Shown here: one piece after another, positions 1 to 9,137 of the stretch | Layout: each line of letters begins with the position of its first letter | How positions within the stretch are numbered: position 1 is the first letter of the stretch | Source: Fervidobacterium sp. UBA5837 | GTDB taxonomy: Bacteria > Thermotogota > Thermotogae > Thermotogales > Fervidobacteriaceae | Direction: 5' to 3' | Length of the DNA: 64,000 bases | Assembly (NCBI GenBank): GCA_002432805.1 | Contig: DJGV01000001.1 | Coordinates: forward strand, 62,001-126,000 | Notes under the pieces: model-generated | What the model was told of the DNA's origin: nothing | What the model saw: the letters and a program-made list of their open reading frames with translations, nothing else | Databases searched by the model: none | Translations under genes and position numbers: made by a program

Positions 1-3000
1 GTGTTGAATGGTTGTATCAGATCTCAGATTACATCATTAGAAACCGTGTTGGCTTTTCAAAACTGCTAGTCTTCATTGCATACAACATCCCATATTTTGC
101 CGTTCTTGGAATTCCGGTTGGGGTACTTTTTGCCATCTTCTGGGTTATCAGCGATCTCTATTCTAATAGAGAAATAACTGCATTGTTAGTACACGGTGTA
201 TCTTCAAAAAAATTGGTTACACCATTTTTTATATTGGCAACTGTTTTATCAATATTATCTTTATTCCTCGCAGATTACATTGTTCCGAAAGCGAACTACA
301 AATCATCTCAAATACTTAATCAATACATTCTTCAATCTCCTGAAAGTGTTGTAAAGACAAACATGCTTGTTGAGTTGGAAAAAGATCTCTATTTCTATGT
401 AAAAGAATATGATGAGTCAAAGGGAGAATTGTACGATGTTGTCTTATTCAGAAATGAAGATAGTAATGAGCAGATCGTGACTTCAAGCAAGGTTGAAAAG
501 AGAACAGATGGCTGGTACTTGACAGATGGCAGTATGTACATAATGGACCTTGAAACAGGCTTCATGTCGATTGAAATGCAGTTCAAAGAGATGAAGTTGG
601 ATGTTGCTGGAGAGATAGAGGACATGCTAAGGTCTTCTAGAACGATACAAGACAAGACTTCTCGTGAACTTAGGACGCAACTGCAGACTTATGAAAAACT
701 CGGTGTAAATACGGCAAGCTTAGTAGTTGAACTAAATCAGCGCTACGCAAATGCACTCGGATCTTTAGTGATTGTATTGATTGGTATCCCCGTATCTTTA
801 CTTTTCGGATTTACAAGTCGATCGTGGAGTGTTGTGATCACATTTCTCATAGTTGTGCTATATCAGGGTTCAGGTGCCTGGCTATCTGGAATGGGAAAGG
901 AAGGTCTTATGAATCCAGTACTTGCTACTTGGTTGCCAAACATAGTCTTTGCTCTTACGGGTTTTATACTTTACCTAATGCTAGACACTCCTTTGTCATA
1001 CAGAATCAGAGAGTTGCTAAGTAGGTTATTTGTGATAGCTATCTTTTGCTTTTTGTTGATTGGTACAACTGCATGGGCATCAGATGTGAACGTGAGTTCA
1101 TCCAACGCTATGTTCTATGATGATCAAGTCGTTGCAAAAGACAACGTGAAGATTATCTGGGACAAATATCAAATAGAATGTGATACAGCCACAGCAACAC
1201 TTCGTGATGGAAAAATTAAGATCGTTGAAGCTGAAGGAAATGTAGTCTTCAAATTCGATGATCAAAAATATATTTCCAATTATCTTTCATATGAATTTGA
1301 AACGGAGAGAAGTCTAATCCTTAACGCAACGACTACTTATAATTACACTTATCAAAACAAGAATGTACCGATATACGTTTACGGTTCAACAATAGAATAC
1401 GACGCGAGCAGTACAAACGCGGAGTTAACTAATTCATACATAACAACATGCAATTTAGATGAGCCACACTATACTGTGTTGGCATCGAAAATATACGTAA
1501 TAGAGAACAAATACGTCATTGCTGAGAGTGCGTTCTTAACTGTTCTAAATGTACCTTTATTTCCTTATCCACTATTCATAACGGGTCTTGAAGGTACCGC
1601 TCCATACACCTTTTCTATAGTTTTTAGCAACACGATCAGTGTCTCTCAGACATTTTCATTTGCTATAGAAAACTGGGCGCTTACTTTGGGATTATCATCG
1701 ACAGATGGTATAAGTGTGGATGCGAAAGATACAAATAAGAATAGAATCACTTACTCGGAAAAGAATGGAGTGCTTGAATTTTCTATATTACCTTTCACTT
1801 ATAGATACAATTATTCTAGAAACACTCTTTACTTCAAATACGATGGACTCATATATTTAGAATCAAATTACACAAACGACAACAACTTCTCACAGAAAGT
1901 CGGGTTAAATTACCAATCAAAGGATGGAAAAATGTACTTGAAACCTTATCTTTCATACAATGGAGCGCAAACCGACAGTATTTTTTATCTAAACGGGGGC
2001 TTTAGGAATCTCTCATTTGTGCCAGTGCCAGATAATACTCTTTCAATAAATAGTTTAGATATCATCATGCGCACTCAGACTGATGGATATTTAACAACAT
2101 TAGACAAGGCATGGACACACTACTATCAGGCAAATTACAACATATCTCTAACAAACGTTCCATGGAATTACAGATTGAATATACAAGGTACTAGAGACGA
2201 AAACAGTCAAAATCAAGTGATAACGTACAATTATCAATTACCTTGGAAGTTCTCATCAGGACCTTTTAATCTAAATTTCCAATATCTATTCAATGTAAGG
2301 GATATTCTAAACATTACAGGTAGTAATCGAAAAGAAGCCATAAACATGACAGATGCATATAAGTTAGAAGGTAAATATACAATAGGACCATTCAGCATCT
2401 CCGCAAACTGGGACCAAGTTTACCCATTTGTTGATGAATCAATAAGCACGAAATCGAATCTAGTCACACTTAACGCACAGATTTCTACAAGTGCTTTATC
2501 ATTAAGTACAAAACGTGGTTGGGACCTTTTGAAAAACCGGCAAATACCGGATACATACACACTAAAGTTTGCAAATAATATTGGAATTATAGGATTATCA
2601 GGGTCACTTTCGACGACATACGATAATGTTCAGAACAAACTCGGAAACGAAAACATATCATTTGGTCTTAATGTATTACCAGTACAGTTAGCTTATGCGC
2701 TTAGTTTTACTGTAAGACCTGGTTCGGAAACTGATCTATACGTTCACAGTCTAAAATACTCGAATTTTACTGTTTCGATTTATCAATCTCAAGACTACAT
2801 AAGAAACCTCATTGCGTCAGGATATTTTTACATGTTTGATTACAAAAATACCGTGACCGCAAATTTTACAAAGAGTGCTAAAGATGCAACACCAAACTGG
2901 AGATTTGCGTATACAATGGAGAAGAAAAATGAAAAATATTCTTTATCGTACAACACCAATGGTGATACCAGATACACACTTAGTGCCGACATGAAAAATG

Positions 3001-3251
3001 TAGATCCGAACACGAATATATCGCTGACATACGATCCACAACAAGGAGTATTCACGAACCTAAAGATGGCTTTTGACAAGTCTTTGCATTGTTGGGTATT
3101 CTCACTTGGTGCTGAATTTTCTTACAGTTCAGGTGCTGATATTTTAGGAATGTTAGATAAGATCTATTTCAAATTCAGGTTAACAGACATGCCTGACAAG
3201 TTCTTCTATTTTGAACCTACATCTGGAACATTTCAGATCAGTGGGATGTGA
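1..3251 (+). CDS. LptF/LptG-type permease fused to LptA/LptD-like outer-membrane protein (5' partial)
   Basis: The frame is already open at base 3 and reads through the first possible start (TTG at 12), so the true start and first membrane helix lie outside the window. Counting from base 12, residues 1-326 resemble the lipopolysaccharide-export permease LptF/LptG: membrane helices near 18-50 and 70-90, a soluble periplasmic domain near 110-230, and further helices near 245-325. Residues about 331-357 look like a signal peptide: basic Arg/Arg stretch, hydrophobic core, and Ala-Trp-Ala before Ser357. Residues 357-460 resemble the OstA/LptA fold. The rest is rich in alternating aromatic and polar residues like the LptD barrel, including a TTC...EPHY segment typical of LptD. 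No stop or frameshift separates the two halves. The role is probably transport of an outer-envelope glycolipid to the outer membrane; the substrate in this lineage is unknown. Family assignment is firm and the fusion is read directly. Confidence 0.85.
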   Translation, partial: VEWLYQISDYIIRNRVGFSKLLVFIAYNIPYFAVLGIPVGVLFAIFWVISDLYSNREITALLVHGVSSKKLVTPFFILATVLSILSLFLADYIVPKANYKSSQILNQYILQSPESVVKTNMLVELEKDLYFYVKEYDESKGELYDVVLFRNEDSNEQIVTSSKVEKRTDGWYLTDGSMYIMDLETGFMSIEMQFKEMKLDVAGEIEDMLRSSRTIQDKTSRELRTQLQTYEKLGVNTASLVVELNQRYANALGSLVIVLIGIPVSLLFGFTSRSWSVVITFLIVVLYQGSGAWLSGMGKEGLMNPVLATWLPNIVFALTGFILYLMLDTPLSYRIRELLSRLFVIAIFCFLLIGTTAWASDVNVSSSNAMFYDDQVVAKDNVKIIWDKYQIECDTATATLRDGKIKIVEAEGNVVFKFDDQKYISNYLSYEFETERSLILNATTTYNYTYQNKNVPIYVYGSTIEYDASSTNAELTNSYITTCNLDEPHYTVLASKIYVIENKYVIAESAFLTVLNVPLFPYPLFITGLEGTAPYTFSIVFSNTISVSQTFSFAIENWALTLGLSSTDGISVDAKDTNKNRITYSEKNGVLEFSILPFTYRYNYSRNTLYFKYDGLIYLESNYTNDNNFSQKVGLNYQSKDGKMYLKPYLSYNGAQTDSIFYLNGGFRNLSFVPVPDNTLSINSLDIIMRTQTDGYLTTLDKAWTHYYQANYNISLTNVPWNYRLNIQGTRDENSQNQVITYNYQLPWKFSSGPFNLNFQYLFNVRDILNITGSNRKEAINMTDAYKLEGKYTIGPFSISANWDQVYPFVDESISTKSNLVTLNAQISTSALSLSTKRGWDLLKNRQIPDTYTLKFANNIGIIGLSGSLSTTYDNVQNKLGNENISFGLNVLPVQLAYALSFTVRPGSETDLYVHSLKYSNFTVSIYQSQDYIRNLIASGYFYMFDYKNTVTANFTKSAKDATPNWRFAYTMEKKNEKYSLSYNTNGDTRYTLSADMKNVDPNTNISLTYDPQQGVFTNLKMAFDKSLHCWVFSLGAEFSYSSGADILGMLDKIYFKFRLTDMPDKFFYFEPTSGTFQISGM

Positions 3252-4596
3252 TTACTTGCAAAACGATTTTGATTTATTTGAAAGGTTTGTAGAAGTAATT
3301 GATACTTATATACCTACAGACTGCAATACGAAAAAGATTCTTCTTGCTGTCTCCGGTGGTGTGGATTCAATTGTGATGCTTGATCTTTTTGATAGATTGA
3401 AATCACTAAAGAGCGACTGGAGAATCGACATCGGTGTAGCAACTTTTAACCACAAACTGCGCGAAGAAGCTTATTCAGAAGTAGAATTTGTAAGGCAGGT
3501 ATGTGAGTCAAGGGATCTTACATTTTACACTTCATCGGGTGATGTTGCCAAATTTGCACAGATCAATAAGTACTCTACCGAAGAAGCTGCAAGGTTTCTC
3601 AGATATTCCTTCCTGAATGAGATTGCTCAAAAAAATGGATATAACTATATATCAACAGCACACAACGCAAATGATTTGCTTGAAACCATTTTGCTTAGAT
3701 TTGCAAAAGGGACAGGACCATTTGGGCTTGCGGGTATCAAGCCAGCACATGATCAATACATAAGGCCATTGATCTTTTTTAATCGGGAAGAGATAGAGAA
3801 ATATGCACAAAGTAGAAAGTTAAACTACGTTGTTGATAAATCGAATTTTGATGTCAGGTATCAAAGGAATTTCATTAGGCATGAAATAGTTCCTCTGTTG
3901 AAAAGTATCAATCCAAGTTTGGAAAGGTCAGCTCTGCACCTTTCAAAGAATATCTGGAAGATGGATGAATATATCGACAGGGTTCTAGTATCAAGACAAA
4001 TTAATATCGCTAATCTAGAAGATAGAATCATCTTCAAACTCGTTGAAGATAAGTATCTTCAAGCTGAACAGATTAGGCGTATGGCCCTAAAGTTTTTTAA
4101 GAGGCCTTTGGATATGGAAAAACTTGAACGCTTTGAAACGTGCAATTCTCAATCATTTAAGGTCTCTTTTTGGGGGAACTTGGGGATAGAAGTGTCATAC
4201 AATTGGGTAATGATGGGACCCATTGATAATTACCTTAGAAAAAGTATAAAATTAGTGCCATGCTATAGTGCCTTTGACGGCAATAATACAAACAATTTTG
4301 ACTACGAATTCAATGGGTACTTTATAAAAATAAATTTTGGTGGTATAATCAATTCACAGTTTAGTGGTGATATAGAAATAAGAAATTGGATTGAGGGTGA
4401 TCGATTGACTGATGGTAGAAAGATTAAGGACTTGTTTAATGCTAAGAAGGTTCCAACATTTGTGAGAAAGCTAATGCCACTTGTAGTTTTCGATAACAAA
4501 ATTATTTTTGCCCCTTATTTATATGAAGACAAAAAGACTCTTAAGAGTATCGATATTGAAGTTCAGGTGAAAGGAGGTCTTTGCCTTGAATCGTAA
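3241..4596 (+). CDS. tilS: tRNA(Ile)-lysidine synthase
   Basis: TilS uses ATP and lysine to modify cytidine 34 of tRNA-Ile(CAU) to lysidine. The N-terminal domain carries the PP-loop signature SGGVDS, followed by a helical middle part and a C-terminal domain with the typical EIRNWIEGDRL and KDLFNAKKVP segments. Length, about 450 residues, is normal. The start is uncertain: TTG 3211, GTG 3241 and TTG 3256 are in frame, and the last is about where related proteins begin. All three overlap or touch the end of the Lpt gene, so the two are probably co-transcribed. The gene also overlaps ftsH downstream by 11 bases, and the tilS-ftsH order is common in bacteria. Confidence 0.9.
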   Translation: MGCDYLQNDFDLFERFVEVIDTYIPTDCNTKKILLAVSGGVDSIVMLDLFDRLKSLKSDWRIDIGVATFNHKLREEAYSEVEFVRQVCESRDLTFYTSSGDVAKFAQINKYSTEEAARFLRYSFLNEIAQKNGYNYISTAHNANDLLETILLRFAKGTGPFGLAGIKPAHDQYIRPLIFFNREEIEKYAQSRKLNYVVDKSNFDVRYQRNFIRHEIVPLLKSINPSLERSALHLSKNIWKMDEYIDRVLVSRQINIANLEDRIIFKLVEDKYLQAEQIRRMALKFFKRPLDMEKLERFETCNSQSFKVSFWGNLGIEVSYNWVMMGPIDNYLRKSIKLVPCYSAFDGNNTNNFDYEFNGYFIKINFGGIINSQFSGDIEIRNWIEGDRLTDGRKIKDLFNAKKVPTFVRKLMPLVVFDNKIIFAPYLYEDKKTLKSIDIEVQVKGGLCLES

Positions 4597-6433
4597 CATC
4601 GGATCTGTCATATTTCTTATACTGATTGCACTCTCTCTGTTCTGGGTTTACGAAGGTTTTGTAAGCTCTAAAAGCGCAATTGAAGTCAACATGAGCTATA
4701 GTGAGTTTGTGAAACGTATAGGAGATGGAGAAACAGATATTGCAAGAGTCGTCATAAAAGACGATGGCAATTTGAGAGTGGAGACTAAGCAAGGAAGAGT
4801 GTACTCTGTTTATGCTCCGTGGCTTATGTACGATGTAGAAAACATAAACAAAATTGTTTCTTACGGCGTCATAGTGGAAGCCGAGAAAAGTGTTGACAGC
4901 AACTTTTGGATAAACGTGATTGGAAACATAGCTATTTTCGTAATCACTCTTATACTCTTTGCCTTCATAATAAGAGGCCTTGGAAGGAACAACAATCAGG
5001 CCTTTACATTTACACAGAGCAGAGCTGAGAGGGTTAATCCAAACAAGATGAAGGTAACCTTCAAAGATGTTGCTGGTGTAGATGAAGCAGTCGAAGAGTT
5101 AAAGGAGACCGTTGAATTTCTCAGGAACCCCGGTAGATTTGCCAAGATCGGTGCTAGAATGCCAAAAGGTATACTGTTAGTAGGGCCTCCGGGTACTGGT
5201 AAGACGCTACTTGCAAGGGCAGTTGCAGGTGAGGCAAATGTGCCATTTTTCCACATCAGCGGTTCTGACTTTGTTGAATTATTTGTTGGTGTCGGTGCAG
5301 CAAGGGTTCGTGACCTATTTAAAGAGGCGAAGGCAAGTACACCATGCATCATATTTATAGATGAAATTGATGCAGTAGGAAGACACAGAGGAGCTGGCCT
5401 CGGTGGAGGTCACGATGAAAGAGAGCAGACATTAAACCAGTTGCTCGTTGAAATGGATGGTTTCGATGTCAATTTGGCCATAGTGGTTATGGCAGCAACG
5501 AATAGACCTGACATACTAGATCCCGCTTTGTTGAGGCCCGGTAGATTTGACAAAAAAGTCGTGGTTGATCCACCAGATGTAAAAGGTAGAGAAGAAATTT
5601 TGAGAATTCATTTAAGAAATAAGCCAATCGATAGAGATGTGGACATAGCTGTGCTTGCTAAGAGGACGATGGGTTTTGTTGGTGCTGATCTCGAAAATCT
5701 TGTAAACACAGCAGCGCTATTGGCGGTCAGAAATGGAAGAAACATCGTAAAGATGGACGATTTTGAAGAGGCAATAGACCGAGTGATTGCAGGTCCGGCT
5801 AGGAAATCGAAAGTAATATCTGAAAAGCAAAAGAGAATAGTTGCATATCATGAAGTGGGACACGCTATAATAAGCTCTTTTTTGCCAAACTCAGATCCAG
5901 TACACAGAATTTCTATAACACCACGTGGTTACGCCGCGTTAGGTTACACACTACATCTACCTGCGGAGGATAAATATTTAGTGAGCAAGAACGAACTTCT
6001 CGACGATATATCGACTCTTTTGGGTGGTAGGGCTGCAGAAGAGATCGTCTTTGGAGATTTTACAAGTGGTGCTTCAAACGACATCGAACGTGCGACTGAA
6101 ATTGCAAGGAAAATGGTCTGTGAGTATGGAATGAGTGACACCTTTGGTCCATTGTCATGGGGTAAGACAGAACAAGAAGTATTTTTGGGTAAAGAATTAA
6201 CAAGGATCAGAAACTACAGTGAAGAAGTGGCCAAGCTGATAGACCAAGAAGTTGAGAATATAATCAAAACATGTTACGAACGTGCAAGAGAGATACTTGT
6301 GAGAAACAGAGCAAAGATGGATCAAATCGTTGCAGTATTGTTGGAAAGAGAAGTCATGAGTGGTGAGGAACTAAGGGCAATGCTCAATGGTAATGAAGAA
6401 GTACTACCACCACAAAACGAGGAGATCAACTGA
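4586..6433 (+). CDS. ftsH: ATP-dependent zinc metalloprotease FtsH
   Basis: This is a membrane-bound AAA+ protease that degrades unassembled or damaged membrane proteins and some regulators. It has 615 residues. Helix 1 lies near residues 5-24, a short extracytoplasmic domain follows, and helix 2 lies near 110-132. The AAA module has Walker A GPPGTGKT at about 200-207, Walker B IIFIDEID, and the second region of homology NRPDILDPALLRPGRFD. The zinc site HEVGH lies at 422-426. The start is TTG 4586, six bases after a GGAGGT at 4574-4579 inside the 3' end of tilS. Nothing is missing from the family pattern. Confidence 0.97.
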   Translation: MNRNIGSVIFLILIALSLFWVYEGFVSSKSAIEVNMSYSEFVKRIGDGETDIARVVIKDDGNLRVETKQGRVYSVYAPWLMYDVENINKIVSYGVIVEAEKSVDSNFWINVIGNIAIFVITLILFAFIIRGLGRNNNQAFTFTQSRAERVNPNKMKVTFKDVAGVDEAVEELKETVEFLRNPGRFAKIGARMPKGILLVGPPGTGKTLLARAVAGEANVPFFHISGSDFVELFVGVGAARVRDLFKEAKASTPCIIFIDEIDAVGRHRGAGLGGGHDEREQTLNQLLVEMDGFDVNLAIVVMAATNRPDILDPALLRPGRFDKKVVVDPPDVKGREEILRIHLRNKPIDRDVDIAVLAKRTMGFVGADLENLVNTAALLAVRNGRNIVKMDDFEEAIDRVIAGPARKSKVISEKQKRIVAYHEVGHAIISSFLPNSDPVHRISITPRGYAALGYTLHLPAEDKYLVSKNELLDDISTLLGGRAAEEIVFGDFTSGASNDIERATEIARKMVCEYGMSDTFGPLSWGKTEQEVFLGKELTRIRNYSEEVAKLIDQEVENIIKTCYERAREILVRNRAKMDQIVAVLLEREVMSGEELRAMLNGNEEVLPPQNEEIN

Positions 6434-6464
6434 ACCATCATTCATGTTTGCTGGGGGGATTGCT

Positions 6465-6866
6465 GTGCTAAACAATTTTGAAAACATGGTTGGAATGAGT
6501 AAATCGGTGGAATTAATACCAGATGATAGAATGATTTGGGATGAAGACGAAGAAATGGCCCAGTTGTGTTTTGTGTCAACTTCGGGACTCATTAAAGAAG
6601 TAAATAGCTTAACTGGTGAGTTCCTATCACAGTACTTAGATGAGAGTGTTATATCGGTTGTAACAGAAGTTCAGTTTTCTCACCTTAGGCCCGTTGTAGC
6701 TGGTGAGAGGCTCATAATAGGTATAAGGATCAGTGAGATCATTGCAAATCAGTTTACATTCAGGGTAGTTATCATGAAGGATGCAGATAAAGTAGCTGAA
6801 GGTACGGTGAAGCATACAATAGTCTCCAGAAATTACCTGCGTCGTAAATCCGTAGAAAATATTTAA
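6465..6866 (+). CDS. hotdog-fold thioesterase-like protein
   Basis: A 133-residue protein whose pattern (N-terminal helix region, then a long sheet segment with VVAGERLIIGIRI and a KVAEGTVKHTIV end) resembles single-domain hotdog proteins of the FlK/thioesterase type. It probably hydrolyses or binds an acyl-CoA or acyl-ACP, but no substrate can be read. The start is GTG 6465, six bases after a GGGGGG at 6453-6458. An upstream in-frame ATG at 6387 would overlap ftsH by 47 bases and add an unlikely basic tail. The gene follows ftsH directly and is probably in the same transcript. The family call is moderate and the function is inference. Confidence 0.65.
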   Translation: MLNNFENMVGMSKSVELIPDDRMIWDEDEEMAQLCFVSTSGLIKEVNSLTGEFLSQYLDESVISVVTEVQFSHLRPVVAGERLIIGIRISEIIANQFTFRVVIMKDADKVAEGTVKHTIVSRNYLRRKSVENI

Positions 6867-6898
6867 TTATCCTGTTCTTGAAGGAATGTGTTTGTCGT

Positions 6899-8302
6899 AT
6901 GAGAAGACCACGAGACGAAGAATCTTTTAAGGAATTTAACTACGTTTCCAAAATTTTCAAGGATGAAAAATTGATTAGCCAAATTCCGGGCAACCTTCCA
7001 AAGGTTGCCCTTATTTTCCCAAACGATTACGAAGTAGCTAGTAGCTCACTTGCTTGGAGTTGGATAGAGCAATTATTGGCAAACAGAGGTATTGGAGTTG
7101 AAAGATTTTTCTATGAACCGTGGTTTAAGCGATTTTATTCCGTCGAAGAACAAAGACCCATCGACGAGTTTTCGACTTGGCTTTTTACATTCCAATTTGA
7201 AAACGATTTGAGAAATATTGCTGATTTGCTTATTAAACGCGGTATACCATTGAATGCTTCGGATAGAGAGAGTTACCATCCACTGATAATAATTGGCGGG
7301 CCAGTGAATTTGTTCAATGTCGAGATACTTAGTGAGATTGCTGATCTTTTATTCGTTGGGGACCTGGAATGTGCCATAGATCAATTTTCACAAGCTCTTA
7401 TGAATGATAACAAATTTGAGAGCATAAAAGAAATGCTTAAGATATCTCAGATTTATTCCAATGTACATGGAAAGGAGAACTTCAAAAACTGCCAAGGTAC
7501 CCTAGATACCGTACCATTCTCACATTTTACAACTCCACATTCGGTATTTAAGAACAAATTACTTGTAGAGATTGGTAGGGGTTGCATAAGAAGATGTGCA
7601 TTTTGCGTAACCGGATACACCAAGAAACCTGTGAAATTTGCAAATGCAGAAAGTGTTATCGAAATATTTCGAAGGTATAAGACTGAGGAATTCGGCCTGA
7701 TAAGTGCTACAATAACGGACTATCCGTATTTAAACACTTTACTGGATCACATGGAGAGAGAGAATATCAAATTCTCAGTTTCTTCGATGAGAGTTGATGA
7801 CGTTAATGAAAGACTACTAATGATGTTGAAAAAGACTGATCACACTTCATTTACAGTGGCACCGGAAGGAATATCACAGAGAATAAGAGAAATTATACTC
7901 AAAGACATAACACAAGAAGGGGTCATCAATGGATTAACATTGGGGCGAAATGTCGGCTTTGAACACGTAAAGTTGTACTACATAATTGGTTTTTCGGAGG
8001 AGACATCAGAAGATTATCATGAATTTTTCTGGTTTATAGATGAGGTAAACAAAATGGGGTACAGAAAAATTACGTTGAGTATAAACCCATTAGTTCCTAA
8101 ACCCAAGACACCATTTGAATATAGAAAGATGATAGATCGAAGAGATTACGAAGAAAGGATAAAGTACATAAAGAAAAATCTGCAAGACAAAGTAAAAATA
8201 TACGCTGAAGGCTATAAAGAAAGTTTCATGCAATATCAAATATCAAGACTGAAAGGAATCGAGACCATAGAATTTATCAAAGAGAATTTTATGAAAAAAT
8301 AA
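6899..8302 (+). CDS. radical SAM protein with N-terminal B12-binding-like domain
   Basis: A protein of about 467 residues. The N-terminal half (PKVALIFPNDYEVASSS, IIIGGPVN, LFVGDLE) has the shape of the cobalamin-binding-like domain that precedes the radical SAM barrel in many such enzymes. I do not see the DxHxxG lower-ligand motif, so B12 may not be bound. The radical SAM cluster motif CxxxCxxC is present in GCIRRCAFC, followed by the TVAPEG and INPLVPKPKTPFEY segments common to this group. The start is taken as ATG 6899 behind AAGGA. A TTG at 6878 is also in frame but has no ribosome-binding site. It closes the upstream gene group. The reaction is unknown. Confidence 0.8.
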   Translation: MRRPRDEESFKEFNYVSKIFKDEKLISQIPGNLPKVALIFPNDYEVASSSLAWSWIEQLLANRGIGVERFFYEPWFKRFYSVEEQRPIDEFSTWLFTFQFENDLRNIADLLIKRGIPLNASDRESYHPLIIIGGPVNLFNVEILSEIADLLFVGDLECAIDQFSQALMNDNKFESIKEMLKISQIYSNVHGKENFKNCQGTLDTVPFSHFTTPHSVFKNKLLVEIGRGCIRRCAFCVTGYTKKPVKFANAESVIEIFRRYKTEEFGLISATITDYPYLNTLLDHMERENIKFSVSSMRVDDVNERLLMMLKKTDHTSFTVAPEGISQRIREIILKDITQEGVINGLTLGRNVGFEHVKLYYIIGFSEETSEDYHEFFWFIDEVNKMGYRKITLSINPLVPKPKTPFEYRKMIDRRDYEERIKYIKKNLQDKVKIYAEGYKESFMQYQISRLKGIETIEFIKENFMKK

Positions 8303-8306
8303 ATAT

Positions 8307-8984
8307 TCATATCTTTCCAAGTTTTATACTAAAAACACCCATCGAGAGGATTATAGCGGTCTCAAAGCGTAGAATTTTCTTTCCGAGGCAAATACTTCTA
8401 AACTTTTCCTTCAGAAGTTGAATTTCCTTTTTTGAAAAGCCTCCTTCGGGACCAGCAATTATACCTACATTCTTCGATATCCTTTTTGGGATTTTTCTCC
8501 CTTTAAAATCCAGCATGTAAGTACTTTCTGGTGCCAAAGAGAATATATCTAGAAATTCGATACTCTTTATATCGGGGAAATGATATCTTACACATTGCTT
8601 CGATGCTTCTCTAACAACTATTTCAAGCTTTTCTTGCTTATCATCGTAATGTCGAGATGCCCTTTCGTTGTTAAAAATATATATCTCATCTACACCAAGT
8701 TCAACAGCCTTTTCTATCGTCCAACGTAACCTTTCCCAGCGGCCGGACGGTGCAAAAAGCACCAATCTACCATCGGAAGGCTCAATAAACTCATGAGACA
8801 ACACCTTACCCTGTGCAGATTGCTTTCCTATTACATCCACTATTATCTTGTATTTTCCACCATTGCCATCAGTAACATCGATTATTTCTCCTTGCTTTAT
8901 CCTCATCACTTTCATGTGAGTTACTTCATGTTCATCAAACGATATGAAACTATCACCAGGTACTCCATAAAAGATATTTGGCAA
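8307..8984 (-). CDS. rsmE: 16S rRNA (uracil1498-N3)-methyltransferase
   Basis: RsmE methylates U1498 of 16S rRNA. It has 225 residues, the usual length, with an N-terminal PUA-like part and a C-terminal SPOUT knot domain that ends in the diagnostic GPEGGFSKKE loop and LRFETAIILS. It is convergent with the radical SAM gene, with only four bases between the two stop codons and no hairpin that I can see there. The ATG is preceded by a GGAGG-like site (AAGGAGG read on the minus strand near 8992-8998). Confidence 0.93.
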   Translation of the reverse strand: MPNIFYGVPGDSFISFDEHEVTHMKVMRIKQGEIIDVTDGNGGKYKIIVDVIGKQSAQGKVLSHEFIEPSDGRLVLFAPSGRWERLRWTIEKAVELGVDEIYIFNNERASRHYDDKQEKLEIVVREASKQCVRYHFPDIKSIEFLDIFSLAPESTYMLDFKGRKIPKRISKNVGIIAGPEGGFSKKEIQLLKEKFRSICLGKKILRFETAIILSMGVFSIKLGKI

Positions 8985-9070
8985 AATATGTTCCTCCTTG
9001 CTACCTTGATAGATGGATAGATCGGATAGGTGATAAAAAACTACACCACAACTATTCTAACACAAAAAAT

Positions 9071-9100
9071 GAAAAACCCCCCCCAAAAATCTGGGGGGTA
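9071..9100 (-). terminator. intrinsic terminator of the ABC ATPase operon
   Basis: Read on the minus strand, CCCCCC at 9098-9093, an eight-base loop and GGGGGG at 9082-9077 are followed by TTTTTC. The hairpin sits directly after the ABC ATPase gene and before rsmE. Confidence 0.85.
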
Positions 9101-9137
9101 AAATAACTGGTATTTTCCTTTGTAAACAGAGAGCAAG

